The notes below the pieces were generated by a model, which worked only from the letters and a program-made list of their open reading frames with translations, searched no databases and was not told where the DNA came from. Below are positions 12,826-20,202 of a stretch of DNA of 24,287 bases, one piece after another. The stretch is taken from positions 1-24,287 of the IMG/VR virus record IMGVR_UViG_3300032093_000814; one strand, 5' to 3'. Each line of letters opens with the position of its first letter. The stretch's first letter is position 1. Origin of the DNA: a virus. Made by a program: the position numbers and the translations under genes.

Positions 12826-13239
12826 CTAAACTGCCTCTGTTTCAATGTTAGGTTGGGTATCAGTTACTTCTGAAAAATCTTTAGTTAATTCAATCCAAGA
12901 TGTTTGAGTTTCATCCCACACATACAATTTTCCATCTGATGGGTAGGCAACAGGTGCTTCCCATTTGCAAGTTGTTTCATTTAAAATCCAAGAAGCAAAA
13001 GGTTTTGGAGTAATAAACGCATCTTTTGCAGGGTCAAAATACATGCCTACTCCTGCATAATTTTTGCGGAAGTTTCCATTGTATGAAGTTTGTTTCCACA
13101 AGGAGTGTCCATGTAATGATGTTAAAAAGTCAATACCTGCTTGTTCTGACTCATTTCCATTAACAGTAATAACATCATTGTTTACAACATGCACCGCAAT
13201 TACATTATTGTTTTCATCTAGTTTTGCAAAGTGTGCCAT
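12826..13239 (-). CDS. Cyanophage-type fibre-associated protein
   Basis: The product is 137 aa, beginning MAHFAKLDENNNVIAVHVVN and containing LWKQTSYNGNFRKNYAGVG, AFITPKPFASWILNETTCKW and LYVWDETQTSWIEL. To my knowledge this set of motifs is common in hypothetical proteins of marine T4-like cyanophages and other aquatic phages, usually near tail-fibre genes; their role is unproven. Here it follows two Gly-rich fibre genes. A good Shine-Dalgarno (AAGGAGAAA) precedes the ATG. It may be a fibre tip, an attachment adaptor or an assembly factor. The 66-nt gap to the next gene shows only a short imperfect hairpin. Confidence 0.7.
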   Translation of the reverse strand: MAHFAKLDENNNVIAVHVVNNDVITVNGNESEQAGIDFLTSLHGHSLWKQTSYNGNFRKNYAGVGMYFDPAKDAFITPKPFASWILNETTCKWEAPVAYPSDGKLYVWDETQTSWIELTKDFSEVTDTQPNIETEAV

Positions 13240-13247
13240 TTTTCTCC

Positions 13248-14183
13248 TTAGTAAGTAATTGACCCATCACCATTAAATTTGTAAATGTGATAACTTCCTG
13301 ATGTTGTGTATGTTGGGGAACCTGTTGTAGAACTTGCTGCTTGTAATGCACGAACAATTACTACGCCTGAACCACCAGCACCCGGTACTTGTGGAAGGTT
13401 TGACCCACCACCCCCGCCACCACCAGTATTAGTAGAGCCTGATACGGCTGCAATAACATTAGTTCTATCAGCGCCTTTTCCGCCACCACCAGTACCACCA
13501 GCACCTTCATTAGAACCTTCAGAACCACCACCACCACCGCCACCATAAGTAACAGATGAACCAGTTATTTCTACTGCTACGCCGTTACCACCAGCACCGC
13601 CTACAAGACCTGAGTGTGTGCCATTTCCGCCAGCAGCACCTGCACCACCGCCACCGCCTGAGCCATTACCAGCACCGTTTCCACCAGCATAACCTTGACC
13701 AGTTGTTCCTACACCACCAGTAGTGCTATAACTTGAACCGCCATCACTATAACCACCACCGCCACCACATCCACCAGGGCGACCATTTCTGCCTTGTGTT
13801 GTTCCGTATAATCCAGCAACGCCACCACCATAAGATGTTATGGCGTTAATGTAAGCACCGCTTATTGATGAATAATTGCCTTCAAAACTATTTGAAGCAA
13901 CTCCAATGTTTCCACCAGCAGCACCGCCTGCACCAACAGTAATTGTGTATGTTGTTCCTGTTTTTAAAGTTAATGCTGTTTCTAAAGTTCCGCCACCGCC
14001 AGTTGCAGTAACGCTTGAACGAACACCACCAGCACCCCCGCCAGCATTGGTTCCAGTTCCACTTGCCCCACCGCCAACAACTAAAAAGTCAACAGTAACA
14101 CCAGCAAAACTTGTTTGGTCCCAAAACTCAGAAGCTCTAACTCCCCTTGAAATTGAAGCACTTGAAAATTTACGAATAGCCAT
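13248..14183 (-). CDS. Glycine-rich tail-fibre protein, copy B
   Basis: The protein is 311 aa. An N-terminal strand region (residues 1-35) is followed by a long Gly-rich array with GGGASG, GAGGVRSS, GGGGGYSDGG, GGGGGGGSNLP and similar blocks (about 36-275), then the C-terminal motif SGSYHIYKFNGDGSITY. Conserved pieces such as VDFLVVGGGASG and LKTGTTYTITVGAGGAAGG place it with Gly_rich_2-type phage receptor-binding proteins, where poly-Gly lattices present variable tips. It is a tandem paralogue of the gene at 14183-15073. The reverse-strand Pro-rich ORFs over it are shadows of the glycine codons. Confidence 0.8.
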   Translation of the reverse strand: MAIRKFSSASISRGVRASEFWDQTSFAGVTVDFLVVGGGASGTGTNAGGGAGGVRSSVTATGGGGTLETALTLKTGTTYTITVGAGGAAGGNIGVASNSFEGNYSSISGAYINAITSYGGGVAGLYGTTQGRNGRPGGCGGGGGYSDGGSSYSTTGGVGTTGQGYAGGNGAGNGSGGGGGAGAAGGNGTHSGLVGGAGGNGVAVEITGSSVTYGGGGGGGSEGSNEGAGGTGGGGKGADRTNVIAAVSGSTNTGGGGGGGSNLPQVPGAGGSGVVIVRALQAASSTTGSPTYTTSGSYHIYKFNGDGSITY

Positions 14184-15073
14184 TAGTAGGTAATACTCCC
14201 ATCCCCAGTAAATTTGTAAATGTGGTAAATACCTGATGTGGTATAGGTTGGCGATCCAGTAGTTGCTGCTGCTGCTTGTGTAGCACGAAGTATAACTACG
14301 CCTGAACCACCAGCACCGCCATTAGAATTTAAATCAGGACCAGTTCCACCGCTACCACCAGTACCTGTATTGGCAGTACCACTAGCACCAGTAGCATTTG
14401 AACCACTTTCTATACCGCCTTTACCACCTTTTGAATAAACAACTATTGAACCAGTTATAGAATTTGGTATTCCAGCACCACCTTCGCCAGCAACTGGGCT
14501 TGAACTTGACCCTGAACCATCATGTCCTTGGCTTGCAGCACCACCACCGCCACCACCTGCATTGTAACTACCGCTACTGGTTCTGTATCCAGCACCACCA
14601 GCATAACCTTCATTGCTTGTGCCAGTTCCACCGTTAATCCATTGTGCAAGTCCGGCAGAGTTTATGTTACCGCCACCGCATCCACCATTTAAATTAGATC
14701 CAGTATTATCATTAAACCCAGCACCACTACCACCACCTGTTGAAGTAACAGTTGTGATACCAGTTCCTGAAATAGATGAATTTCCGCCAGCACCGCCTCT
14801 TAAACGAGTTGCAACACCACCAGCACCACCTTGGCCAACAGTTACCGTATAAGTAGTTCCTGTTCTTAATGATAATGGGGTTTCTAACGAACCACGCCCA
14901 CCAGTAAGTTCAATAGTAGAGCGAAGTCCCCCAGCACCACCGCCAGCACCACCGTTCCCACCACCACCACCGCCTGCTACAACTAGGTAGTTAACAGTTA
15001 CAACTGGTGTTAGTTGTGCATACTTAGGAAACCCCTCGCTAAAGCGTGAATTAGAAAAGCGTGATATTGCCAT
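14183..15073 (-). CDS. Glycine-rich tail-fibre protein, copy A
   Basis: The protein is 296 aa, with VNYLVVAGGGGGGNGGAGGG near the N-terminus, LRTGTTYTVTVGQGGAGG, then irregular Gly/Ser loops and a C-terminus SGIYHIYKFTGDGSITY that matches copy B at most positions. Its TAA overlaps the ATG of copy B (TAATG). The flanks are conserved while the loops differ, which fits duplication followed by divergence of exposed loops in receptor binding. The N-terminal 20 residues (ISRFSNSRFSEGFPKYAQ) probably attach to the fibre base. Confidence 0.8.
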   Translation of the reverse strand: MAISRFSNSRFSEGFPKYAQLTPVVTVNYLVVAGGGGGGNGGAGGGAGGLRSTIELTGGRGSLETPLSLRTGTTYTVTVGQGGAGGVATRLRGGAGGNSSISGTGITTVTSTGGGSGAGFNDNTGSNLNGGCGGGNINSAGLAQWINGGTGTSNEGYAGGAGYRTSSGSYNAGGGGGGAASQGHDGSGSSSSPVAGEGGAGIPNSITGSIVVYSKGGKGGIESGSNATGASGTANTGTGGSGGTGPDLNSNGGAGGSGVVILRATQAAAATTGSPTYTTSGIYHIYKFTGDGSITY

Positions 15074-15095
15074 AGTGGTAATCCTAACGGTTAGA

Positions 15096-15425
15096 TTAAG
15101 CGGCTAATTCAGAACCAAATGCTGTGAATGTAAGATCAGCAGTCGAAGCGTATGTAACAATTACATTGCCAGCAGCAAGTGTAATTCCAAGAGTTAATGC
15201 TGTTGAGTCGTTTGCAGCGATAGTAACATCGTATGCAAGATAGTGTTCGTTAGCCAATGTAGTTCCTGTAGCTGGCTTAACTGCAATACGGTATGTCTTT
15301 GCTGATGCTGCACGATTAGCAACAACAATAGTTGATACTACCGCTGCTGAAGATGAAGGGGTTGCGTAAAGTTCTTCCGCAGTTGTTGCAGCGGCTGCCT
15401 TACGACCCAGTACTTTGTATGCCAT
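15096..15425 (-). CDS. Small structural protein (tail/fibre base or decoration)
   Basis: The product is 109 aa of beta-rich sequence: MAYKVLGRKAAAATTAEELY, VVSTIVVANRAASAKTYRIA, then YLAYDVTIAANDSTALTLGI and a C-terminal FTAFGSELA. Proteins with this arrangement of a Y-x-L-Y start, a V-x-N-R strand and an ANDS-x-x-LTLGIT strand are common near fibre genes in aquatic phages. It is probably a virion protein. The exact position in the particle is unknown. Its Shine-Dalgarno (GGGAG) is supplied by the last codons of the upstream gene. Confidence 0.65.
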   Translation of the reverse strand: MAYKVLGRKAAAATTAEELYATPSSSAAVVSTIVVANRAASAKTYRIAVKPATGTTLANEHYLAYDVTIAANDSTALTLGITLAAGNVIVTYASTADLTFTAFGSELAA

Positions 15426-15428
15426 GTT

Positions 15429-15632
15429 TTATGCTCCCATGAGTAGAAACGGATCTAAGCCACCTGCGGTGACTTCTGATGCTTTGGCTAAAGGATACCC
15501 TCCAGCCGTTACACCATCGTGAACTACGATAGTGTCTTTGTCGGTATCAACTGTTACTTCACCGACTAAGCCTGTAAATGATGCGTGTTGGGCTGTTGTA
15601 CCCCTACGCAGTTGTATTGCAAATGACGACAT
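15429..15632 (-). CDS. Mtd-N-like tail-fibre domain protein
   Basis: The product is 67 aa. SFAIQLRRGTTAQHASFTGL, then VGEVTVDTDKDTIVVHDGVT and GGYPLAKASE form the short beta domain (major tropism determinant N-terminal type, often called hyaluronidase-like) that usually recurs at the start or within phage fibres. Here it stands alone, followed only by LDPFLLMGA. The last codons read ATGGGAGCATAA, shared with the neighbouring fibre gene. It could be a split-off domain of that fibre or a small adaptor that trimerises with it. Confidence 0.75.
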   Translation of the reverse strand: MSSFAIQLRRGTTAQHASFTGLVGEVTVDTDKDTIVVHDGVTAGGYPLAKASEVTAGGLDPFLLMGA

Positions 15633-15633
15633 C

Positions 15634-17298
15634 TTATGCTCCCATCATCATAAATATATCTGTCAATGGATCAGTAACAATGGTTGCCCAAGATGCTGTC
15701 GATCCATCGGTGGTTAAGTATTTACCACCATTGCCAGTTTGGCTTGGAAGGCTTACAGGGGCTGCTGCCCAAGTAATTCCATTGGTGGCTGTAGAAGAAG
15801 CTGTTAGTAGATATCCGTCTGAACCTACTGAAAGTACGGCAGCAGTATCGTTTGCACTTGCTACAAATATATCACCCTTGGCATTGAACGATGTAGCCAG
15901 AAGGGCAGATCCTAAAGCTGTTGCCGAGTTGGCGGCAGATGTAGCAGAAGTAGCTGCTGAGTTAGCAGAGGTCAGGGCAGAGGATGCAGAAGTAGATGCA
16001 CTAGAAGCTGAAGTAGCAGCCGATGTTGCACTTGTTGCAGCAGAACTTGCAGAGGTTGCTGCATTAGCAGCAGAAGTAGCAGCATTGGCTGCAATGGTTG
16101 AGATGTTGATATAAGTCGTTGTTGTTGTATCTGCAACGGTAATTGATCCCATATCACGGACAATGCCAGCACCTGTTAGACCAGTAATCGAGGTTAAACT
16201 ATTAGCTGCTGAAGTTGCAGAGTTAGAAGCAGAAGTAGCAGAAGTTGATGCTGCACTAGCAGAGTTAGCTGCTGAAGTTGCACTTGTAGATGCAGCAGTT
16301 GCAGAACTCGCTGCTGCAATCGCCGAGTTGGCGGCTGATGTAGCCGAGGTTTCTGCCGAAGAAGTCGATCCAAATACTGTATCGATATAAGACTTAGGCA
16401 CAGCATCGGTAGATGCTGATGGGCTGCCAAGATCGGTGATCTTGTTGTTACCCATTGACAAGGCACCAGTCATGCTGTCGCCAGCCTTGGCAACCTTGGT
16501 AGCAATCGAGTTGGTTACTGTGGTTGAGAAGCTTGCATCATCATTGATGGCAGCAGCAAGTTCATTAAGGGTATCTAAAGCACCCGGAGCTGCATCGACT
16601 AAGTTAGATACCTGAGTATCTACATAAGCTTTAGTTGCTGCATCTGTATTGGCAGAAGGTGTAGCAAGACCAGTCACCTTAAATCCACCAGCAGCAAGAT
16701 CAGTAGTAAGAGTTGCACTAGATAGATTCTTAGATGTCAGGGTAGATGCAACGCCATCAAGGGTTACAGTACCTGTGGCGTTAGGAAGAGTAATTGTTCT
16801 GTTTGCTGTTGGATCAGTAACAGTTAATGTTGTATTAAAAGCATCGGTAGTTGTACCCTCAAAATCAATTCCACCAGATGCAATAACTGCACCAGATAAA
16901 ATTTTTGCTGAAAGTGTTTGTGAATCTGTAGTGCCTACAACATTTCCAGTAATGCCATGAATACCAGATGTAGTCGGGGTTCCAGAAGAACCAATATGTG
17001 CAGAGAACTCATTGAAGTCACGACCAGAAATAATGTGACGAACAGTTGCACCAGCAGAGTGGGCAACATTGGTAGTTCCATCTTCTCCACGAGTAACATT
17101 AAGAGTTGTTCCACCACCAGAGGAACCAACGGTGATGATCTCTTCCTTGTTAGTATCTGGATCAATAACTAACGAGTAAGGATAGTTAGTTGGGAAGCCT
17201 GTCGTTAAGTCTAAAGTAATCGATGTAACAACACCATCGATTGAAGATGATAGAGAGGCTTGCTTTGCCGTAGAGGCGTAGTATCGTGTTTGTGCCAT
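15634..17298 (-). CDS. Tail fibre with Ser/Ala/Thr repeat shaft
   Basis: The protein is 554 aa. The N-terminal 130 residues are a fibre-base domain (SIDGVVTSITLDLTTGFPTN, TNKEEIITVGSSGGGTTLNV, TVRHIISGRDFNEFSAHIGS). Residues 140-300 hold repeated beta turns with NATGTVTLDG and PSANTDAATKAYVDTQVSNL, which recurs as SPSASTDAVPKSYID. Two low-complexity shafts of ATSAANSA type follow, about 308-375 and 400-455, split by a folded insert (LTGAGIVRDMGSITVADTTT). The C-terminus reads KYLTTDGSTASWATI and DPLTDIFMMMGA. It is probably a trimeric fibre; the missing large tip domain suggests that the Gly-rich proteins carry host recognition. Confidence 0.85.
   Translation of the reverse strand: MAQTRYYASTAKQASLSSSIDGVVTSITLDLTTGFPTNYPYSLVIDPDTNKEEIITVGSSGGGTTLNVTRGEDGTTNVAHSAGATVRHIISGRDFNEFSAHIGSSGTPTTSGIHGITGNVVGTTDSQTLSAKILSGAVIASGGIDFEGTTTDAFNTTLTVTDPTANRTITLPNATGTVTLDGVASTLTSKNLSSATLTTDLAAGGFKVTGLATPSANTDAATKAYVDTQVSNLVDAAPGALDTLNELAAAINDDASFSTTVTNSIATKVAKAGDSMTGALSMGNNKITDLGSPSASTDAVPKSYIDTVFGSTSSAETSATSAANSAIAAASSATAASTSATSAANSASAASTSATSASNSATSAANSLTSITGLTGAGIVRDMGSITVADTTTTTYINISTIAANAATSAANAATSASSAATSATSAATSASSASTSASSALTSANSAATSATSAANSATALGSALLATSFNAKGDIFVASANDTAAVLSVGSDGYLLTASSTATNGITWAAAPVSLPSQTGNGGKYLTTDGSTASWATIVTDPLTDIFMMMGA
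15905..16345 (-). repeat. Degenerate Ser/Ala/Thr codon repeats in the fibre shaft
   Basis: Two blocks (about 15905-16100 and 16202-16345) consist of variants of a GCTGAAGTTGCA / GCAGAAGTAGC-like unit on the plus strand, encoding A-T-S-A-A-N-S-A on the minus strand. Unit phase is kept in frame across both blocks. Such arrays can change length by slippage or recombination. The same low complexity produces long false ORFs on the plus strand. Confidence 0.75.
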
Positions 17299-17301
17299 TC
17301 G

Positions 17302-18204
17302 TTACCTCTTATAGTGGAGTCGGGGAGGGTATAGATCTCGGAGTGATGCAGCTTCTTGTTGGAGTCGCTGCGTATACAGACCAAGATAGAAACGAGCTGT
17401 AGAAGCACCTGAGCCGACCGGCTTCGACTGGTCGAGCATATCCGCTTCTACGCTTTGGAATGGAATCTTTGCTGCATCGCTATTCATAAGCAGACGAGCT
17501 ATGGTTCCATACATAATTGCATCAACAGAACTTGATGGGAAACCAGTAACAGTTTCATATACATCACTATCTGATGTCAATATGGTAGGTGCTTTGGCAA
17601 AAGTAATTTGAACGGTTCTACCCGGATCAATAGAATCAAATATGTTAATAGTTTTACCATTAGGAAATGATGTTGTGTTGGCTACTTTATCTGTGTTATA
17701 TCTTCTTACATTTAGCCATTCTTTAGTTGATCCAATAGTCTGCCACTTTACATCAAGAACATATTCCATAGCAGCAGGAAGAGAGTAAGTAGTTACAGCA
17801 GAGTTAAAGGAGAAAGTGTGTGTTCCTACTGCAAATAGTTCTGGGTAAGAAGCTTGAATTGTGTCATTAATTGTTTGCTTAACAAGACTTCTAGGATAAA
17901 TAGGTGCAACAATTACTTTTGCATTATTAGCAGCAGTTGCTGCTGTAGTGCCACGAAATCCTCTGCCCCATGGAGTAACTGTTACTGTCTTAGTAAGGTT
18001 ATCAACCTTATCAAGATAGATAAGTTCATCACCAATTTCAATAAGACCACGACCCATTTGATTAGTTTCATTAACTATAAATGAGGTGGCATTAGCAGTA
18101 ATTCCACCTGCTTGATTAATCCAAGTAGCTGTTTCTAATTGAGCAGAACCACTTTGAATATTAGACATTACTTTATCTATAAGCTGACCAAAGGTAGTTG
18201 ACAT
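17302..18204 (-). CDS. Adaptor-like virion protein
   Basis: The protein is 300 aa. The front has FGQLIDKVMSNIQSGSAQLE, then a beta domain with IEIGDELIYLDKVDNLTKTV and VTPWGRGFRGTTAA. The centre (SLVKQTINDTIQASYPELFA) and the C-terminal helix (DAIMYGTIARLLMNSDAAKI, ending LRDLYPPRLHYKR) look like head-tail connector or adaptor proteins. It directly precedes the main fibre gene, where an adaptor or fibre-anchoring ring component would be expected. I cannot separate a gp6/gp11-type adaptor from a baseplate ring protein by eye. Confidence 0.65.
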   Translation of the reverse strand: MSTTFGQLIDKVMSNIQSGSAQLETATWINQAGGITANATSFIVNETNQMGRGLIEIGDELIYLDKVDNLTKTVTVTPWGRGFRGTTAATAANNAKVIVAPIYPRSLVKQTINDTIQASYPELFAVGTHTFSFNSAVTTYSLPAAMEYVLDVKWQTIGSTKEWLNVRRYNTDKVANTTSFPNGKTINIFDSIDPGRTVQITFAKAPTILTSDSDVYETVTGFPSSSVDAIMYGTIARLLMNSDAAKIPFQSVEADMLDQSKPVGSGASTARFYLGLYTQRLQQEAASLRDLYPPRLHYKR

Positions 18205-18473
18205 TAAGTAGACCTTGCTCTTAGGGCAGCAGCAGGAGCCTTATCGGTTGTGCCACCTAATTGATTACATACACCACGAAGATCCTTATAGTTAGGTCTT
18301 GTGTTACCAGCTTTGACATTCAAGGCACCAACAACATCAAGGCCGGTTGTGCCGGCAAAAGTGTTTGCTGCTTTTGCATCATCAACATAATCCTGTATAG
18401 CAGGATAAGTACCACCATTAGCAAGACGATTAAGTTCTGCTGTAAAGGTACTGCCATTAGTGCCTAGTGCCAT
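18204..18473 (-). CDS. Small structural protein, unknown function
   Basis: The product is 89 aa, Ala/Gly/Asn-rich, with STFTAELNRLANGGTYPAIQ and NTRPNYKDLRGVCNQLGGTT. It is neutral to slightly basic with one Cys and no TM. Its ATG overlaps the TAA of the basic 55-aa gene, and its stop overlaps the adaptor-like gene start. Its place between the basic mini-proteins and the adaptor suggests a minor virion part. I do not recognise a family. Confidence 0.65.
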   Translation of the reverse strand: MALGTNGSTFTAELNRLANGGTYPAIQDYVDDAKAANTFAGTTGLDVVGALNVKAGNTRPNYKDLRGVCNQLGGTTDKAPAAALRARST

Positions 18474-18640
18474 TACTTGCCCTTCTTCCTTAATACTGCT
18501 GCGTTATCTACAAGGTTTGGATACTTGCGACCAGCAGCTTTTGCTCTAGCTTTTGCCTGAGTTTTCTGTGCAGGTGTTAGTTTCGTAGATTTTTTCTTTG
18601 GGTTTTTTGTATCCCAGAATGCTTTTTTCTTTTTCACCAT
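18473..18640 (-). CDS. 55-aa very basic protein
   Basis: ATG at 18640, TAA at 18475-18473 (TAATG overlap with the next gene). The peptide begins MVKKKKAFWDTKNPKKKS and continues LTPAQKTQAKARAKAAGRKY with PNLVDNAAVL. The K/R-A-A-G-R-x-Y-P-N-L-V-D-N tail is, as I recall, a motif found in small hypothetical proteins of several phages. It overlaps the upstream basic gene by 7 nt, so the region 18473-19600 is a continuous, coupled set of basic proteins. A nucleic-acid or capsid-binding role is inferred from charge. Confidence 0.7.
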   Translation of the reverse strand: MVKKKKAFWDTKNPKKKSTKLTPAQKTQAKARAKAAGRKYPNLVDNAAVLRKKGK

Positions 18641-18909
18641 TTCACCTTATCTGCCCAGTATGCGGCTGACATCTTTCCTTTAGAAATATTTTTTGCATGA
18701 CGAGCCTTAAATGACTTCTGTCGTTTAGTTGGTTGACGATCGCCTGTGACACCCTGTTGACCAAACCTAATTGTCTTAACCTGTGATCCTTCTTTGGCTA
18801 CGACAACATGAGACTTGGTAGGGTGAGAAGGGGTTCTCTTAGGTTTATTAAACCCAGATACCCCTGCTCTCTTAAGTCGAGGATCTGCCTTACTTCTTTT
18901 TTCCGCCAC
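18634..18909 (-). CDS. 91-aa basic protein, DUF6321-like
   Basis: The product reads MAEKRSKADPRLKRAGVSGF, KPKRTPSHPTKSHVVVAKEG, then IRFGQQGVTGDRQPTKRQKS and ends KMSAAYWADKVKW. This ordered, well-conserved-looking basic sequence is familiar to me from small proteins of aquatic podovirus-like phages; I believe the family is DUF6321, but I am not certain of the label. No enzyme motif is visible. Its first 20 nt overlap the end of the Ntn-hydrolase gene, so the two are coupled. It may bind DNA or the head interior. Confidence 0.7.
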   Translation of the reverse strand: MAEKRSKADPRLKRAGVSGFNKPKRTPSHPTKSHVVVAKEGSQVKTIRFGQQGVTGDRQPTKRQKSFKARHAKNISKGKMSAAYWADKVKW

Positions 18910-19600
18910 GCTTCTTTGCTTTCTTCATTACCATTTTCTTACCAGACTTCTTAGCATCTGCCTTAGCCATTGCCATACCTTTAGCGGTATATGCGTATTC
19001 TTTCTTTCCTACCTTTGGCATATCCTTACCCCTTTGTGTGATTATTTTGGTTTTCCCACCTGTGTTTATATCAAACGAGGCAGAAATCTCTATTGCTTTC
19101 TTTGCTTCATTTACTGCAACTTTGGTGCTTGTTGGGGAAATGTTAGCTCTTGATAAAGAGCCAAGTGCATAGGATCCACCGGATCCAACTGCATATACTC
19201 CACGATCATCTCTGCACCAAGAGAAATCATTATCTATCTGATATATCTTTCCACGGATACATATTAAGGCATCAAACCCTGCATCCTCGTTAGGCATACC
19301 ATCTTCCTTCTTTGGAGAAGGATCGTATCCATAGTCGGTAAAAGCTTGTCTAAGTGATGGCATTAGATCTGTCATCATAAACTTATCTAAATTAACTACC
19401 TTTGGTAGTTTTGGTGGGATCCAACAGAAGTTGGCAATATCCCCGGCGATAGCATCGCCAGCAAAGGCAAAGACATACTCGCCTTTTTCAATGACTTTAT
19501 CCATGCCATTGGCTATAAACTTTTGACTACCTGAAACCATCAAGGAATCTGCTGCTATAAGGCCCCAGCCTTTACCTTGGATTCCAACGATGGTAGTCAT
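18890..19600 (-). CDS. Proteasome/HslV-like Ntn hydrolase with Lys-rich tail
   Basis: The protein is 236 aa. After Met1 the chain begins TTIVGIQGKGWGLIAADS, matching proteasome beta and HslV subunits: the nucleophile would be Thr2 after Met removal, with Asp18 (Asp17 in mature numbering) and Lys35 (Lys33 with one loop residue added). FAFAGDAIAGD follows as in HslV, and YAVGSGGSYALGSL (136-149) is the conserved GSGG segment. VNEAKKAIEISASFDINTGG completes the fold. Residues 196-236 form a separate Lys/Ala-rich tail (MVMKKAKKRGGKKK). Family members are threonine peptidases forming rings; in this head-tail operon a role in capsid or scaffold processing is possible but unproven. No ATPase partner is present. 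Confidence 0.85.
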   Translation of the reverse strand: MTTIVGIQGKGWGLIAADSLMVSGSQKFIANGMDKVIEKGEYVFAFAGDAIAGDIANFCWIPPKLPKVVNLDKFMMTDLMPSLRQAFTDYGYDPSPKKEDGMPNEDAGFDALICIRGKIYQIDNDFSWCRDDRGVYAVGSGGSYALGSLSRANISPTSTKVAVNEAKKAIEISASFDINTGGKTKIITQRGKDMPKVGKKEYAYTAKGMAMAKADAKKSGKKMVMKKAKKRGGKKK

Positions 19601-19602
19601 TA

Positions 19603-19875
19603 TCAGTCCTTAAAACTATTGGTGTTGGCATCGAAGGCTTTACCAGCCATATTCGATAGCTCAACAGCCCCTCGGATATCTTTCATATTAGTTGTTGCTG
19701 GTTCAATGCCTTGGTCTATCGCTGACTTGTAAGCATTGAGTTCACTATCCCAAGACTTCTGAGACATTACCCTTCTGCTATTAGCATCTCCTGTATTAAC
19801 TTGTAATCCTGAATCTCTAAGGCATTCTCCCCAGTTAGCATGATCCTGAGTGGGGCAACCTGTCCTACATGCCAT
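19603..19875 (-). CDS. 90-aa structural-operon protein with Cys/His N-terminus
   Basis: The product starts MACRTGCPTQDHANWGECLR, placing Cys3, Cys7, His12 and Cys18 in a compact cluster that could hold a metal ion. The rest is helical, with SWDSELNAYKSAIDQGIEPA and AVELSNMAGKAFD. It starts where the previous stop ends (overlap at 19875) and ends 2 nt before the Ntn hydrolase gene. It probably belongs to the head-tail module. No family is recognised. Confidence 0.65.
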   Translation of the reverse strand: MACRTGCPTQDHANWGECLRDSGLQVNTGDANSRRVMSQKSWDSELNAYKSAIDQGIEPATTNMKDIRGAVELSNMAGKAFDANTNSFKD

Positions 19876-20186
19876 TATGACCTCAATACTAAAAATCCAT
19901 TATGTGCTTCATCAGATGCGGCATCAGCTTCACCTTGAGTCTTTATTGTATACCCTAGACCCACTAAAACATCTTTAACCGCTTCGGTTACGACATGCTC
20001 TCTTCCGCCAAGAAAGACATACTGATATTCATTTAACTCATCTTCTGTTACTGCCCGAGATGTGGTGACTGTAGCTCCATCTATTAGGACTGCCACACCC
20101 CTTGGAGATACGACTCTTCTCCACCATTTGTCTCGCAATGGATAACCCTCCATTACCTGCGGTGGATAAAAAGTATAAGTAGCCAT
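19875..20186 (-). CDS. Putative small head-tail connector protein
   Basis: The product is 103 aa, beta-rich, with MATYTFYPPQVMEGYPLRDK and WWRRVVSPRGVAVLIDGATV at the front, then TEDELNEYQYVFLGGREHVV and VLVGLGYTIKTQGEAD. It is the first gene after the major capsid gene, the usual place for completion or connector proteins, and has a good AAAGGAG ribosome site. The sequence itself shows no diagnostic motif, so the role rests on position. Confidence 0.6.
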   Translation of the reverse strand: MATYTFYPPQVMEGYPLRDKWWRRVVSPRGVAVLIDGATVTTSRAVTEDELNEYQYVFLGGREHVVTEAVKDVLVGLGYTIKTQGEADAASDEAHNGFLVLRS

Positions 20187-20202
20187 ATTTCTCCTTTGTA
20201 GA

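Noticed and set aside
13306-14193. Pro-rich plus-strand ORFs
   Set aside because: They mirror Gly codons of the Gly-rich fibre genes and have no start context or conserved domain.
15905-16345. CRISPR array or satellite repeat
   Set aside because: The repeats are short, degenerate, in frame and without unique spacers of constant length; they are coding repeats.
15578-16390. Ala/Glu/Val repeat ORFs on the plus strand
   Set aside because: They are the reverse complement of the Ser/Ala/Thr fibre shaft; the apparent repeat protein is a by-product of that codon pattern.
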